From the NCBI GenBank assembly GCA_932521025.1, contig OW051471.1:3720001-3784000 (forward strand): a stretch of 64,000 nt of DNA, read 5' to 3'. The position numbers were made by a program, and so were the translations under genes. Below, one piece after another: positions 11,272 through 21,309 of the stretch. The notes beneath the pieces are model-generated. The model was not told the DNA's origin. It was given only the letters and a program-made list of their open reading frames with translations, and searched no databases. The DNA is from Oscheius onirici (Eukaryota > Nematoda > Chromadorea > Rhabditida > Rhabditidae). Numbering within the stretch: the stretch's first letter is position 1; every line of letters starts with the position of its first letter.

Positions 11272-12611
11272 ATGTTCTTTCTGCTATTTCTCACCTTTTC
11301 TGGTAGTCTAGCCCAGCGTGATTGTGGCATTTCCGAACCAGCCAAAAATCTGAAACTGGACGATCAGAGTCATTTGGCTGTAAGCTCAATAGCACTCTCC
11401 AAACCTCTTACAGACGGAAAACACACGTCTGATTGGTGGCATTGAGACGGAGCCTCACACCTGGCCCTGGGTGGCTCAGTTACTTTTTCAAGGAGAACAT
11501 CGGTGTGGAGGAGTACTCATCGAGAACAAGTTCATTCTAACAGCTGCACACTGCTTTGCCCGGACCGGGTTCTTTTCCTTCTCTCTAGTGGTTGATAGTA
11601 TTGTTTCAGAAGAGCTCCGGACAGCTATCAAGTGTTTCTTGGAGGCCATGCATCTGGTTCTGGTCAAGAGTATCGAATCACGAACATCTCCGTCCACGAT
11701 TTGTACAACATCGGCATCCCGAATGCTTACGATATTGCCCTCTTGAAGTGAGTTCTAGTCTTGACAGCAATTTTTGTTGCGAAAATAGTTCTGTAATGTT
11801 TGAGAGGCCATCGTGATCCAACATTGTTCTTTCTATTATTCTTAGAGGGAGATAGTCGTCTGAACCCCAGATAATTGAAAAGGTCCAATGAATAACATGT
11901 AGTTAGCCGAGAAATAGTAGCAACAAAGGAAAGATTACATCGATTAGGACAAAAGTACTACACACTCAAAAGATTGTCAAGTTATAATAGTCCTTGTTTG
12001 GTAGATAGACTAAGAATAAATCTTGTAGGTAGAGAACGTTTGAAGATAGTGTTCAGTCTAACACTATAGAAAACCAGAACTGAAACTTTCTGAAAAATGA
12101 CAGAGAAGCAATGTGCTCTTCTTGATAGAACAATATCTTTAGAATAGATCCTTCGGTCAATTCGACCAACATCACATCCAACATCTGTCTGCCAGTGCTG
12201 CCAGCAATAGAGCACAAGATTTGTATCGTGGCTGGCTGGGGTGTTGTAGCAGAAAGAGCCAAAGTGTCTTCTGATCAGCTTCGAGAGATCCATATTCCTG
12301 TCGTGTCATGGATCGAATGCGCTCTGAAGGAACAGTTCCGAGGCCGACTACACTTTCCCTCGATGATCTGTGCCGGAATGCAGGACAATCTCGACTCTTG
12401 CCAGGTAGTTTTACCTATTGATTGGATCTATTTTGTTTAGGGTGACTCTGGCGGACCTCTGATGTGCAACTACAATGGGAAATGGGAAGTACAAGGCCTG
12501 GTCAGCTGGGGCTACGGTTGTGGACGACCAGGACTACCTGGAATCTACGCATCGGTTTATTCTGCCATCACATGGATTCATACACAAATGTGGATTCTGA
12601 ATAACTTTTAG
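11272..12611 (+). CDS. Secreted trypsin-like serine protease (S1 family)
   Basis: Five exons (11272-11379, 11414-11578 shortened to end at 11568, 11610-11747, 12143-12404, 12441-12611) give 277 residues. A hydrophobic signal peptide ([14 protein letters not shown]) and short propeptide precede RLIGGIE, the activation site. The catalytic triad is complete: His in TAAHC, Asp in AYDIALL and Ser in GDSGGP. The residue six before the active Ser is Asp (DSCQGDSGGP), predicting cleavage after Lys/Arg. The domain ends with the usual [21 protein letters not shown] strand and a C-terminal helix. It should act outside the cell, in digestion or proenzyme activation. The third intron (395 bp) is unusually long and holds a copy of the gene's own 5' end. 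Confidence 0.9.
11780..11838 (+). repeat. Copy of the protease 5' end inside its own intron
   Basis: This intronic stretch matches 11238-11292, which covers the 5' leader and signal-peptide start. Both contain GTTTGAGAGGCCATCGTG followed by a TTGTTCTTTCT-like run. In the intronic copy the ATG is altered and the frame is lost. Confidence 0.75.
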
Positions 12612-12697
12612 ACTCTTTCCTTGGTGTTAAAATAAAATTTTCCAATTCTCAAGAGCAGCATGTCCACCAGATGAGTCTTTTCCAGTTGGTCTCTAAT

Positions 12698-13274
12698 ATA
12701 CTTGGGCAGCTCGAGCCGGCTCGCTCGAAGGGAGTCCGCGAGCCGGCTCGGCTCGAGCTATTTTTCCAAATTTCAAATTTTTCTTAGCCTTCTGATCAGT
12801 GATGTGCGGAAATTTCTTCTGCAAAAGTGCGTAACGATTAGGTATCGTCGTTTTTAGCGTTGTTTTCTTCAGTTTTTCCTTTAATTCCCTATTTTTCCTC
12901 AATGAACACTGCCCAAATAGACTTGAAAATATAAAAACAGAGTAAAAATGTTTTGAATAACTAACTTCGTAGTAACAAGTTTAGACAAGTCACTATTGGG
13001 AGACTTTGCTTCTGCATTCGGTAGTTCCCACACTTGGAATATATGGGGGATAGTACGTAACTTTGGAACTGGAAGGGCGTTGCAAACCTGGTGTTGAGTC
13101 AACACTGTTGACTAAAACTACCTTGAGAAGAAGTTATCAGGCACTTCGGGGAATTTGAAAAAAAAAACTTCATTCTGAAATTTTTGGCTTGGAGGCTCGA
13201 GCCGGGCCAGTCGTCGAGCCGGTTCGGCTCGAAAAAAGCTCGAGTCTAAAAATTTCGGCTCGTGCTCAAGTATA
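12698..13274. mobile_element. MITE with GAGCCGGCTC palindromes, copy 2, 9-bp target duplication
   Basis: The element starts ATACTTGGGCAGCTCGAGCC and ends GGCTCGTGCTCAAGTATA, imperfect inverted repeats shared with 5202-5482. It is flanked by perfect 9-bp direct repeats, GTCTCTAAT at 12689-12697 and 13275-13283. Palindromic GAGCCGGCTC motifs lie inside both ends. A 9-bp duplication suggests Mutator-like mobilisation. The centre (about 12965-13110) resembles the dispersed repeat family also found at 13.7-14.1 kb and 48.2 kb. Confidence 0.8.
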
Positions 13275-13608
13275 GTCTCTAATCCCTCTGGAATCCATTC
13301 CAAGACATTCAATCAGGACGTCGTCAAAAGCTGCCACCTCCGTCAATGGTAGCTCTACCGCTTCGTCTCTGCGATTTGCTGCGTCAGTGGGGACCAGAAT
13401 AGTGAGGGGACGGAAGAAGGAGAAGAGAAAGAGAGCGGAAATCGAAGCCGATTTCGAAGAAAACCTCGAAAATCCGGGCACCGAAAAAGGGATGGTCAAG
13501 GCCAAGGATTCGAAGTACCAGACGCTGGCCGGCCTCGCGAATGATCAGGTCTTTGGAGGCAACAAGGCAGTCGAGATCAGGAAAACAAAATCGTCTGGTC
13601 CACTTTAA
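13275..13608 (+). CDS. Possible 3' terminal exon, basic protein tail
   Basis: The plus frame is open for about 110 codons to TAA at 13606-13608 and has coding-like composition: a Ser/Thr/Ala-rich part, then GRKKEKRKRAEIEADFEE, then a mixed charged tail. There is no ATG at its start, so it would be the last exon of a gene whose earlier exons I cannot place; the element at 12698-13274 interrupts the sequence just upstream. It could also be a decayed fragment. Product unknown. Confidence 0.35.
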
Positions 13609-13636
13609 AGTGCTCTCGCGTCTCTCTCTGTATGTG

Positions 13637-13693
13637 TCTGTCCGTCGGAAGCTTTAATAGGCAATAAAAATGGAGGGATTTGTGCACGCAATT
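13637..13693 (+). repeat. Dispersed repeat family, fragment
   Basis: Contains CTGTCCGTCGGAAGCTTTAA and ATTTGTGCACGCAATT, closely matching the reverse complement of about 48190-48255 and, more distantly, 13748-13794 and the minus strand at 30786-30840. Confidence 0.6.
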
Positions 13694-13747
13694 TTCCCAT
13701 ACAGAAACGGTTTTCAAGTGGTTCAGGCCAAGGAAAAGAAAGGGGAG

Positions 13748-14095
13748 GTCTGAAGCTCTAATTGAGGATAAGGAGAGCTTTTGTGTGCAAATTATGGTTT
13801 GTGCAAAAAAAGAGCCCATTTATTTCGCTGAACCCCGTAACCCGTTTATTACGCCACTAGAAAACTTGGCTGAGTATCCTACGTTTCCATTTTAGAAGGG
13901 TCTCGCGTAGAAACAAATGAGTTACTGTCGAGCTATTTTTAAATAAACCAGTTTTTAACAAGTCACGACAGGAATCTAACGACTTTGGTAGTTTCTTACC
14001 GGAGCTGTGACTGGAACAGAGTGACAAGCCAAAAATAGAGGTGGAACTAGAACCTCTAACATTAGCCCTGGAAGGGCCTTGCAAACCTTGTCAAC
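13748..14095 (+). repeat. Dispersed repeat family, copy split by a MITE
   Basis: 13748-13792 (GTCTGAAGCTCTAATTGAGG and onward) and 13951-14020 (GTTTTTAACAAGTCACGACA and GGTAGTTTCTTACC) are contiguous in the related minus-strand sequence at 30690-30835. That uninterrupted copy shows the empty site for the MITE at 13793-13950. The end at about 14068-14090 (GGAAGGGCCTTGCAAACC) matches 13071-13090 inside another element. Confidence 0.65.
13793..13950. mobile_element. TA-inserting MITE, degenerate copy
   Basis: Starts TATGGTTTGTGCAAAAAAAG and ends AAATAAACCA. It shares with 42484-42649 the blocks CCCATTTATTTCGC, CTGAGTATCCTA and GGGTCTCGCG. It has diverged considerably from the intact copy and lacks a clean right TA. 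Confidence 0.75.
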
Positions 14096-14342
14096 TTCAA
14101 TACCTCGCCGAATTGACAGTGTTTGTCCACATCTGATCTAAGTAGTGTTTGCGGTAGAGAAGGCGTGCATGTGTGTCTCTTCCGCTATCTTTTATTGCAA
14201 ACTCTGCATGAAATTAGAGAGTCGAGGTCATAGACTCTCCCTCTCAAATGTTGCGCACACAGCTGGCGTCTTGGCGCCAAACCCCAAGAGTTATGTCTTG
14301 TCGACGCCGCAGAACTACACACTGTTCGACAGTTTATTTCGC

Positions 14343-15593
14343 CTACTTTTGATCGTCCGATTTTGCGCCTTTTTCTCGGTTACTGTCCCGTGTGTACTTC
14401 TTCACAAAGGCCTCTTCCAGCGACTTCCATTCCTTCTCATATTTCGGCATTCTGGCAGCAATGTAGGCCGCAATACAGATGACGACATGAACAAACTGCT
14501 GTTCTTTTTGGATCGAAGAGGCTCGCTGCTCACGAAGTTCCAAGAAACATTCCTCGAGATCAGGAGACTTGTACTGTGAGAAGAGACGACAGAGACCGTA
14601 GTCGATTCTGAAAAGGGTGAGAGTTAGAAGAGAGTATAACAGTGTCAGACTGCCAGTCCTTCCAATCCCGGCACTACAGTGAATGACGATGGTTTCTTTG
14701 GCCAGTGTGTCTACCAGATAGATGCTCTTGATGAGTCGGAGAGACGCCATGGCCGATGGCATCGTTCCTCCGTCCGGCCAGTCCGCAGTATGGATCAGAC
14801 GTACAACCAGAGCATTGCTGCAGCCTTCCGGAAGCAGCTCCAGAGTGTAGATGTCCAGTTTGTCCTTGTTCTTATCGGAAGCCTTTTCATACTTCTTGAC
14901 AGTTACCGTATACCTGCCATAAGTGGCAAAGGCACCCTTTTTCGGCTCCGGCCAGTACCGGGCACACTTCTGTTTGCCGTTCTCACAACAGCTGGTCAGG
15001 TTGACTATCACTGGAGACTGAATCTTGAAGACCATGCGCCAGAAGTCTTCCACTGTATTGTCCAAAGGACCCTGGGTCGCAACATATATGCGATCATGAT
15101 CTTTGAATTTCACCCAGTCTAAAGCCCGAGAACAGTTGGATTAGGTGAGAAAGACCTACTGGCACGAATTTAGTCGGTGTCAGATGGTTTTTCTTTGGTC
15201 AAAACGACGCGAGTCTCCTCGCGACAGACCACATCCTGGTAGCGATTCTTGTCCATGTTGGCTTCGAAGCTTGGGGCTTTCTTCGACGGGGGCAGTGAGC
15301 GGACGAGTTTCTTCAGAAAGAGCTGTTCCAGTCCATCTACTCCCTTCTCAACAGCCCATTTGACGAAATCGTCACAGAGTTTGGCAGCTAGACTATTGGT
15401 AGCATTGCTCTTCTTCTTCGTGGCAGCAGCTTTGGCCTTCTTCTCCTTCTTGACACTGTCCTCTTCGACAGTCAGCTCGGCCTTTGTTGTGTTCTTCGAA
15501 CGGGTCTGCTTCTTCCTCTTGGGTCCCTCTTCGGACGTTTGGAGTCTCTCGCTTGGAGAAGTTTCTTCTTTTATAGCTTTTTGAGAGAACCAG
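14343..15593 (-). pseudogene. Cytosolic protein tyrosine phosphatase with an in-frame stop
   Basis: The minus strand encodes a nematode-style non-receptor PTP: a Lys-rich N-terminal segment, NRYQDVVCREETRVVL, RIYVATQGPL, the WPD loop (WPDGG) and the signature HCSAGIGRTG with catalytic Cys and Arg intact, then a basic tail. A 42-nt intron probably separates SLTL from IDYGLCRLF. In the motif that should read D-Y-I-x-A-N-W-V the Tyr codon is TAA (15169-15171); splicing to the next exon otherwise restores ANWVKFKDHD. No start codon could be placed upstream, where a hAT MITE sits at 15688. It may be a fresh pseudogene, an allele, or a sequence error; the rest of the domain looks preserved. Confidence 0.7.
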
Positions 15594-15687
15594 ACGGATT
15601 TCAGAGAGTTGCTTGAGAACGGAGACTTCCCGCCAAGCGTCCTGGGTTCTCAGAAAGGCGCCATTTCAAATCTCGTATCGACAGCTG

Positions 15688-15897
15688 TAGGCATGGGCAC
15701 CGGGCCCGTGTCAGTGTTGACCAAGACTGCCAACAAGGCGCATTTTTGGGGGAATACTTCTTTAGCGAGAAAACTTGGCACCCTTTTTGAACATAAGCTC
15801 GCCGTGGCACATTGAGCCTATGTTCAAATTGGGTGCCAAGTTTTCATGGGTCCCCCAAAAATGCGCACTGCTGGCACGGGCCCGGTGCCCATGCCTA
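15688..15897. mobile_element. hAT-type MITE with perfect 8-bp target duplication
   Basis: A 210-bp element starting TAGGCATGGGCACCGGGCCC and ending in its exact reverse complement. The arms stay similar further in (GCGCATTTTTGGGGGA, AAACTTGGCACCC). It is flanked on both sides by GACAGCTG (15680-15687 and 15898-15905). Perfect ends and duplication imply recent insertion. No coding capacity. Confidence 0.93.
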
Positions 15898-16162
15898 GAC
15901 AGCTGACTCGTTTTTTTCTTATTTTCTTTCATTCCGTCTCATTTTTGCCTGAAATATATGGAAAAATCAGTCCAAATTGCTAAAATTAAAGCGTATTTAC
16001 CGATGATCTTTTGTTTACTCTTGTTGTTGTCTTCGACCCACTACCCTTGTGCTTGAAGCCTGATTTTTTTCTTTCCTCTCATTTCTCTAATAATATCGTT
16101 TCTTACGAATATTTTTTTCTTTGCCCTTCTCTCCGATAACCACAATTTAGTGGCAGCACCAG

Positions 16163-17499
16163 ATGCTATCAACTCGTAATAGACGATTTCTTCTCTTGGC
16201 GAGGGACTGCTATCGTGCTCTAAGTGCAGCAGCTCCAAGAAGATACGAGCCGACGGATACATACACTTGGAACGCGGAAAGAGGCCCTTTTCCGATCGAA
16301 ATCCCCACAACTGTCGATTACAGTTTTTACAACGTAACTTTACTTTTTTCCTCCGCAGCTAAGAGTTCTAGGCGCATAGCGATATAGAATGTCCCTCGTC
16401 TTCTGTGAACGACGGCGACCGTCTCGCGAAGTTTCTACTTGAAAGCCCGAGTGTTGTTTGGGACGATAATCACGTTGAACTAGGTAAAAAACTCATTTTT
16501 TTCCTACAACTACTTTTTCAGGTAATTCCTTGACGAAGGATGTATTCATACAAAATTCTGATCATAACGCTTCTGTAGAGGAATGGAAAACTAACGCCAT
16601 GACGTCAAAAACCACGGCAGAAGTCGATCTTTTGTGGGAAAAGATTCTAATCAATATGGACACGTACCGATCTCCGTGGCTAATAGGCAATCTTTTTCTT
16701 GATTGTAAAAGATTATGTAGTCGTTCGAAATAACATTCTTGGCAAAGTTTATTTCACAACGTGACACGTTGTGTTCCTGAATTGATCCCGTCACGAATTT
16801 TATTTTACAAGACTGCGCATTGAGACTAGAAAAGTTTGACCCAATTGCTTCAATTTCAGGTAGAATACTTTCCGTCTCAAGAGGCCTCGAATTACCGTCT
16901 TCTACAATAGCTCAGTTGGTTTGCAGTTTAATCAGAGTAGGAAAATTTGACCTGGCCGAGAAAATCGCACAGAAGGTGAAAGATTTTATCTTATATACAT
17001 ATTCTATTTTTTTGCACATTTTAGGCCAGCATACTCGGAAATCCGCTCATAAGCTCAATGAGACGTCTAAAACGTCTAGAAGATCTTGGATCAATTGAAA
17101 GACTAGCCCATATTTTGTCGGAAACAGTGGTGGCGGAAAAAGATGCGAGAAAACGAAAAAGTCAAAGTTCTGAAAATGTAAGGTTCTTCATTATTTCTGC
17201 AACCGTTTCCCTTCAGAAAGAGGGGAGTCCGTCACCGGAAACGGACAAAATTATACTTGAAGAAGTTGCCAAATTTCTAGGCATAAAGGCCCAAAAGAAA
17301 AGAAAATTCAGGCATGCCGTCTTTCTTTCAATCCAATCAACTTTCCAGAAAGAGGCATTTGGTGAATCAGAGCCGTTTGTTTGAGACTCTAGAACGACTT
17401 CGAGACATCTGGTACGATATGACCAAAGACGATGAAGTGGCCAGACAACGCTGTCATCAATGGTGTTTGCGTAATGGCGTCGAATCTAGCTCTAAATAA
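16163..17499 (+). CDS. Mitochondrial helical-repeat protein, possibly MRPS27-like
   Basis: Seven exons (16163-16333, 16372-16483, 16522-16704, 16860-16975, 17025-17177, 17217-17311, 17349-17499) join in frame to 326 residues. The N-terminus (MLSTRNRRFLLLARD, then Arg/Ala-rich) is a typical mitochondrial import signal. The middle consists of helical segments such as STIAQLVCSLIRVGKFDLAEK, like a pentatricopeptide or tetratricopeptide unit, then a Lys/Glu-rich region and a helical tail. The N-terminal layout and helical pairs recall mitoribosomal protein S27, but the match is weak. The last intron (17312-17348, 37 nt) would be GC-AG; without it the frame breaks. Confidence 0.6.
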
Positions 17500-17582
17500 T
17501 TAAACAACGGCTGAAAGTATACAAAATGTTTATAAAACTTTAGACAATTAAAACTTTTTTTGGTTATTGGGTGCCTCGCATA

Positions 17583-19649
17583 CTACAGTTTCAGCAGAAT
17601 GGCCTGCTTGGCAGGCAGGATGAGCATCTTCTCCAGGTAGTTGATCTTATCGCGAGACTTCAGATCGGTTATTCCGGAGGTGAAGGCGACAATTTCAGTC
17701 TTTCCGAGATCCCTGCCCTTGGGAATATGGCCCAGCGAGGTAACGTTGATGCTGGCTGGCATGTTTCCAAAGTTGATGGCAGCAGTGAACACCTAAATAA
17801 TCTTTTTAAGATTTTTTTTTTGAAAAGAACTGACGGGTCCAGCAGCCGTTCCGTTGACCATTTCGTACCGCGAGTAGCTAATGACATCTCCCTTGATCTC
17901 GTCACGGACCGTCTCACCGACAAGAAGAGCCGATTCGCGCTGACGGAGTTTGGCCAGCTTCTGGTAGAGCTTCAAACCGGAATCGGCCAGTCCGTATTGT
18001 GTCTAAATCTTCATTTTTACCAGACACCAAAAAAACCTGGTAATTGTCGCTGTCGGCAGTCTCATTGCTCTCGCCGAAAAAGAGCGCCTCTTTGAACGAC
18101 GGTGTGGTGAATCCGTGATGGTCATCGGAGCGAGGAGTCCATTGCATAATGCCCTTCTGTCCATTCTTGGCATTATTCTTGAGACCGAGTTCCTGGCCGT
18201 AGTAGAGAGAAATCGCTCCGGGCAGTGTCAGCTGGACAAAGTTGAGCAGATTGGCATTTTCGTTGCTGAAACGCGAGGCCAGACGATTGCTGTCAGTGTT
18301 GGAGAACTGCCAGTAGGGAACGTATCCGTCAGTCTAAATTTGCTTGTTACAACAGCTTCCGGCTGGTCACAGTACCTGATGACGATGATAGGCTTTATCG
18401 AGAGCTTCGTGAACACAAACGGCGACACCAGAACGGCAATTGCTTTCGTTCAGAGTAGCAAAGTCGCTGTCAATGACGTAGTGAAGATCGCCCGTTTCTC
18501 TGGCTTGGGCGTGAATATCTTCCAGATCGCGGAGCGAAGAGAACAGCACACTAAAATTGGATCTTCCAGCTAAAAAGGCTAAAAAACCAACATTTTCTTT
18601 TCTTTGAGTTCCTCATGGCTGTTCACGTAATCCTTAATCGATGACGTGATGCTTCTCAGACGGTTGAGTGCCTCGCTCACATTGGTCGTTCCGTCGGCGT
18701 TGAATGCAAGCTGACTGACATGATCGATGTGAAATCCGTCGACACCGAGATGAAGGAACTTCTTCACCGACTCCATGATGAGATTGTGGACACGGGCATT
18801 GCTCCAGTTCAAGACGGGGTAGTTTTTCGTGGGATAGGCCAAGTATCTGATCAGTTTTTGTTATTGTTCCCCTAATAAAAGCCTACGTCTTATTCTGCAG
18901 ACTCGGATTGGCATAAAAGTTGTTGACCAACTTGGTCTGATTGTTGTCGGCAGTTACGAAATACTCCCATTTGTATTCCAGGAACCACGGATGATAGATG
19001 GAGACCGAGGAGACGGGCAGATCCATGACCAGGTACATGTCTCTCTTGTGGGCAGCGTCGATGAGCTCCTTGAAGTCATCCTCAGTTCCGAAGCGCTCGT
19101 CAACCTTCAGATGATCGACCACATCGTAGCTGTCGTACAGATTGTCCTAAATTTGTATCGTTCTGGATAAGAAAGATAAGAAATGTTACCTTGGAAGCCT
19201 GGAGAACTGGAGTCGGATAGATGGTAGTGACGCCGAGTTTGCGCAGAAGATCAATCTTGGCCGTGACTCCTTTGAAGTCTCCAATTCCGTCTCCATTCGA
19301 ATCGTGGAAGTTTGAGGTCAGCAGCTGGTAAGAGACTTTAGTCTGCCACCATTCGGGCTTCGGCTTCTCGGCGCACTTGGGGGAAAAGACGACGATGGCA
19401 ATGGCCGTGGCAAACATGGCAATCCAGGCCAGCCAGAAGACAATGAACAGGACAGTTCTGCAAGATTTTGAATTAAAAGTAGAAAAAAGGGTTACCTGAC
19501 AGGCTTCCAAATGGGATCATTGCGATACTTTTCCAGCTGTTCCTTCGTCAGTCCGACGGATTTCGGCTCCAGCTCAAAGCTGACCTTGTCTCCGGCTCTC
19601 TCGAAAGTGGCCTGTCCACCCTCCATGAGGGCATCAGAGGCCGCCATCT
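17583..19649 (-). CDS. SLC3-type amino-acid transporter heavy chain (4F2hc/rBAT family)
   Basis: A type II membrane glycoprotein with an alpha-amylase-like ectodomain. The cytosolic tail has the family stretch PKSVGLTKEQLEKYRND before IWKPVR and one membrane helix (VLFIVFWLAWIAMFATAI). The ectodomain begins WWQTKVSYQLLTSNF and includes DGIGDFKGV, LGVTTIYPTPV, DGFHIDHV and YYGQELGL. The glycosidase acid/base Glu region is not conserved, as expected for a non-catalytic heavy chain that partners and traffics an SLC7 light chain. Exons start at 19649, 19457, 19146 and 18846, with further exons to the stop at 17583. The ATG lies just after TTTTCCAG. Several Asn-X-Thr/Ser sites are visible. Confidence 0.85.
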
Positions 19650-20510
19650 CACCTGGAAAACGTTGTTTATAAAAGTCTTAACTAAAGCTATTCAGAGGAA
19701 GAAGAAAAGAGTAATCAATAGGAAGAGGCTCCCGAATGGCGATAAGAAATGATGTAATCCCCGCGACCCCGAAAACTAAAGGTCGCCGTCTGGTATACAT
19801 GCGGCTGTATAGTTATTTACGGCCAATGTGAAAAAGAGGAACGGTCTGTGGGTGGAGAAACGTAAACAGACGAGGGAAATGCTTATAATTCGAGGTTGTC
19901 AGCAAAAATAGGCAGAGTTCAACGATCGGGAGACCTTTGACAACAGCTTGAAATGCACGAAAATAGAGCAATTGTCACTAATTGAAGAAAGAAAAGCTGA
20001 ATCGATAGGCTTTGATGGGTGTGCGGATGCAATGCACACATTGAGGCTACGTTGTGGTTAAACAGACGAGATCGCAGTAATGGCCAGTCGCTCATTAAAC
20101 AACTTCACGGGCGAATAAATGTCTGGGAAGGAGTATGCGAGAGCTCTGCCCGCAGTGATTGAAGTGCGGCTGGAGTGACAGCCGCCAAGAGTGGCGCAAC
20201 GGAGGCGGGCACGGGCAGTAACTCTTACGAAAGGGATCTGTCTAGACAAAGAGCTAAGAGAAAGGAGATGAGTAATTGGAGAATGTCACACAAGGTGACT
20301 GTAGTCAGTTATATAGCAGCTCGAAATTCACGTAGTAGCACTCAATCTTTACATTTATGGGGAGGGGTCTATATAGGTATACGTGAAAATCAAAGAAATA
20401 TAAAACAATGGGGTTTATTGGTGAAAATTCAGGATCTCCTAGGAGGAAAAAGGTGACACATATTTCAAATTCGCGGCATTTGAAATTTTGGAAAACGGGA
20501 CGGTGGGACA
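19650..20510. other. Upstream region of the SLC3-type gene
   Basis: No gene supported. This is presumably promoter and 5' leader for the minus-strand heavy-chain gene, bounded on the far side by a foldback element. No clear regulatory motif was identified. Confidence 0.4.
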
Positions 20511-20917
20511 GGCTTGTTGATTTTGGGGCGCCGGGCCGCGCCCTGATTGGGCGGTATTTTCAAAACAAAGCAGTTTTTTTTTTGCATTTTAAGTGCTTTA
20601 TACTTATTTTTTCGTCTTCTAGGTGATTTTAATCGATTCAGCGTGAAAAACCATCCTATAAACGACTATTCCGGCAAAAAAAATTGAAGAGAAAATATGG
20701 AGAAAGGCAAATGATTGAAAAACTGTTTTCGTCTATTTTTCCATATTTTCTCTTCAATTTTTTGCCGGAATAGTTGTTTCTAGTGTAGTTTTTTACGCTG
20801 AAACGATTAAAACTACCTAGAATTCGAAAAAATGAGTATAAAGCAGTTAAAAATGCAAAAAACTGCTTTGTTTTGAAAATACCGCCTAATCCGGGCGCGG
20901 CCCAAAATCAGCAAGCC
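20511..20917. mobile_element. Palindromic foldback MITE (~200 bp arms)
   Basis: The arm beginning GGCTTGTTGATTTTGGG at 20511 returns in reverse complement ending at 20917 (CCCAAAATCAGCAAGCC). Interior blocks also pair: TTTTCAAAACAAAGCAG, TATACTTATTTTTTCG, and ATTCCGGCAAAAAA with TTTTTTGCCGGAAT. Almost no spacer remains between the arms. No coding capacity. Confidence 0.85.
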
Positions 20918-21309
20918 TGGTGGGAGATCAAGCACGCCATGCAAGACCTCTTCCGAGGAGAAGCTCATCGCTTCCATCGCCTCTCCCACTTCTCTCATTT
21001 TTCTTTCTTTTTTCGTCTCAAAGGTCTGTTCCATGAAATAGAGCGCGTTTTCTTGCGCAATTTGGCGGGGTCACTCGGCTAGTTTATATAAACACGCGTC
21101 TCTATCGCTCTGTCAGCTTCAACGTAAACTTCTGACTCAACGGCTAGAATTTGTCGCCTTTCGCAACGGTTGATATCCATTTGGCTGTTTATTTATTGGA
21201 GGAGAACTGGAAAAACTGCATGATTAGCTTCTAAAAACTTCATTCTTGTATTTATCCTGCCTGCATTTAGTGTAAATTATGGTTGGTTAACTTGGATTGT
21301 TTTTAGACA

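Noticed and set aside
14679..15584. Plus-strand frames (147 and 111 codons) opposite the tyrosine phosphatase
   Set aside because: Antisense shadows; the minus strand carries the phosphatase motifs.
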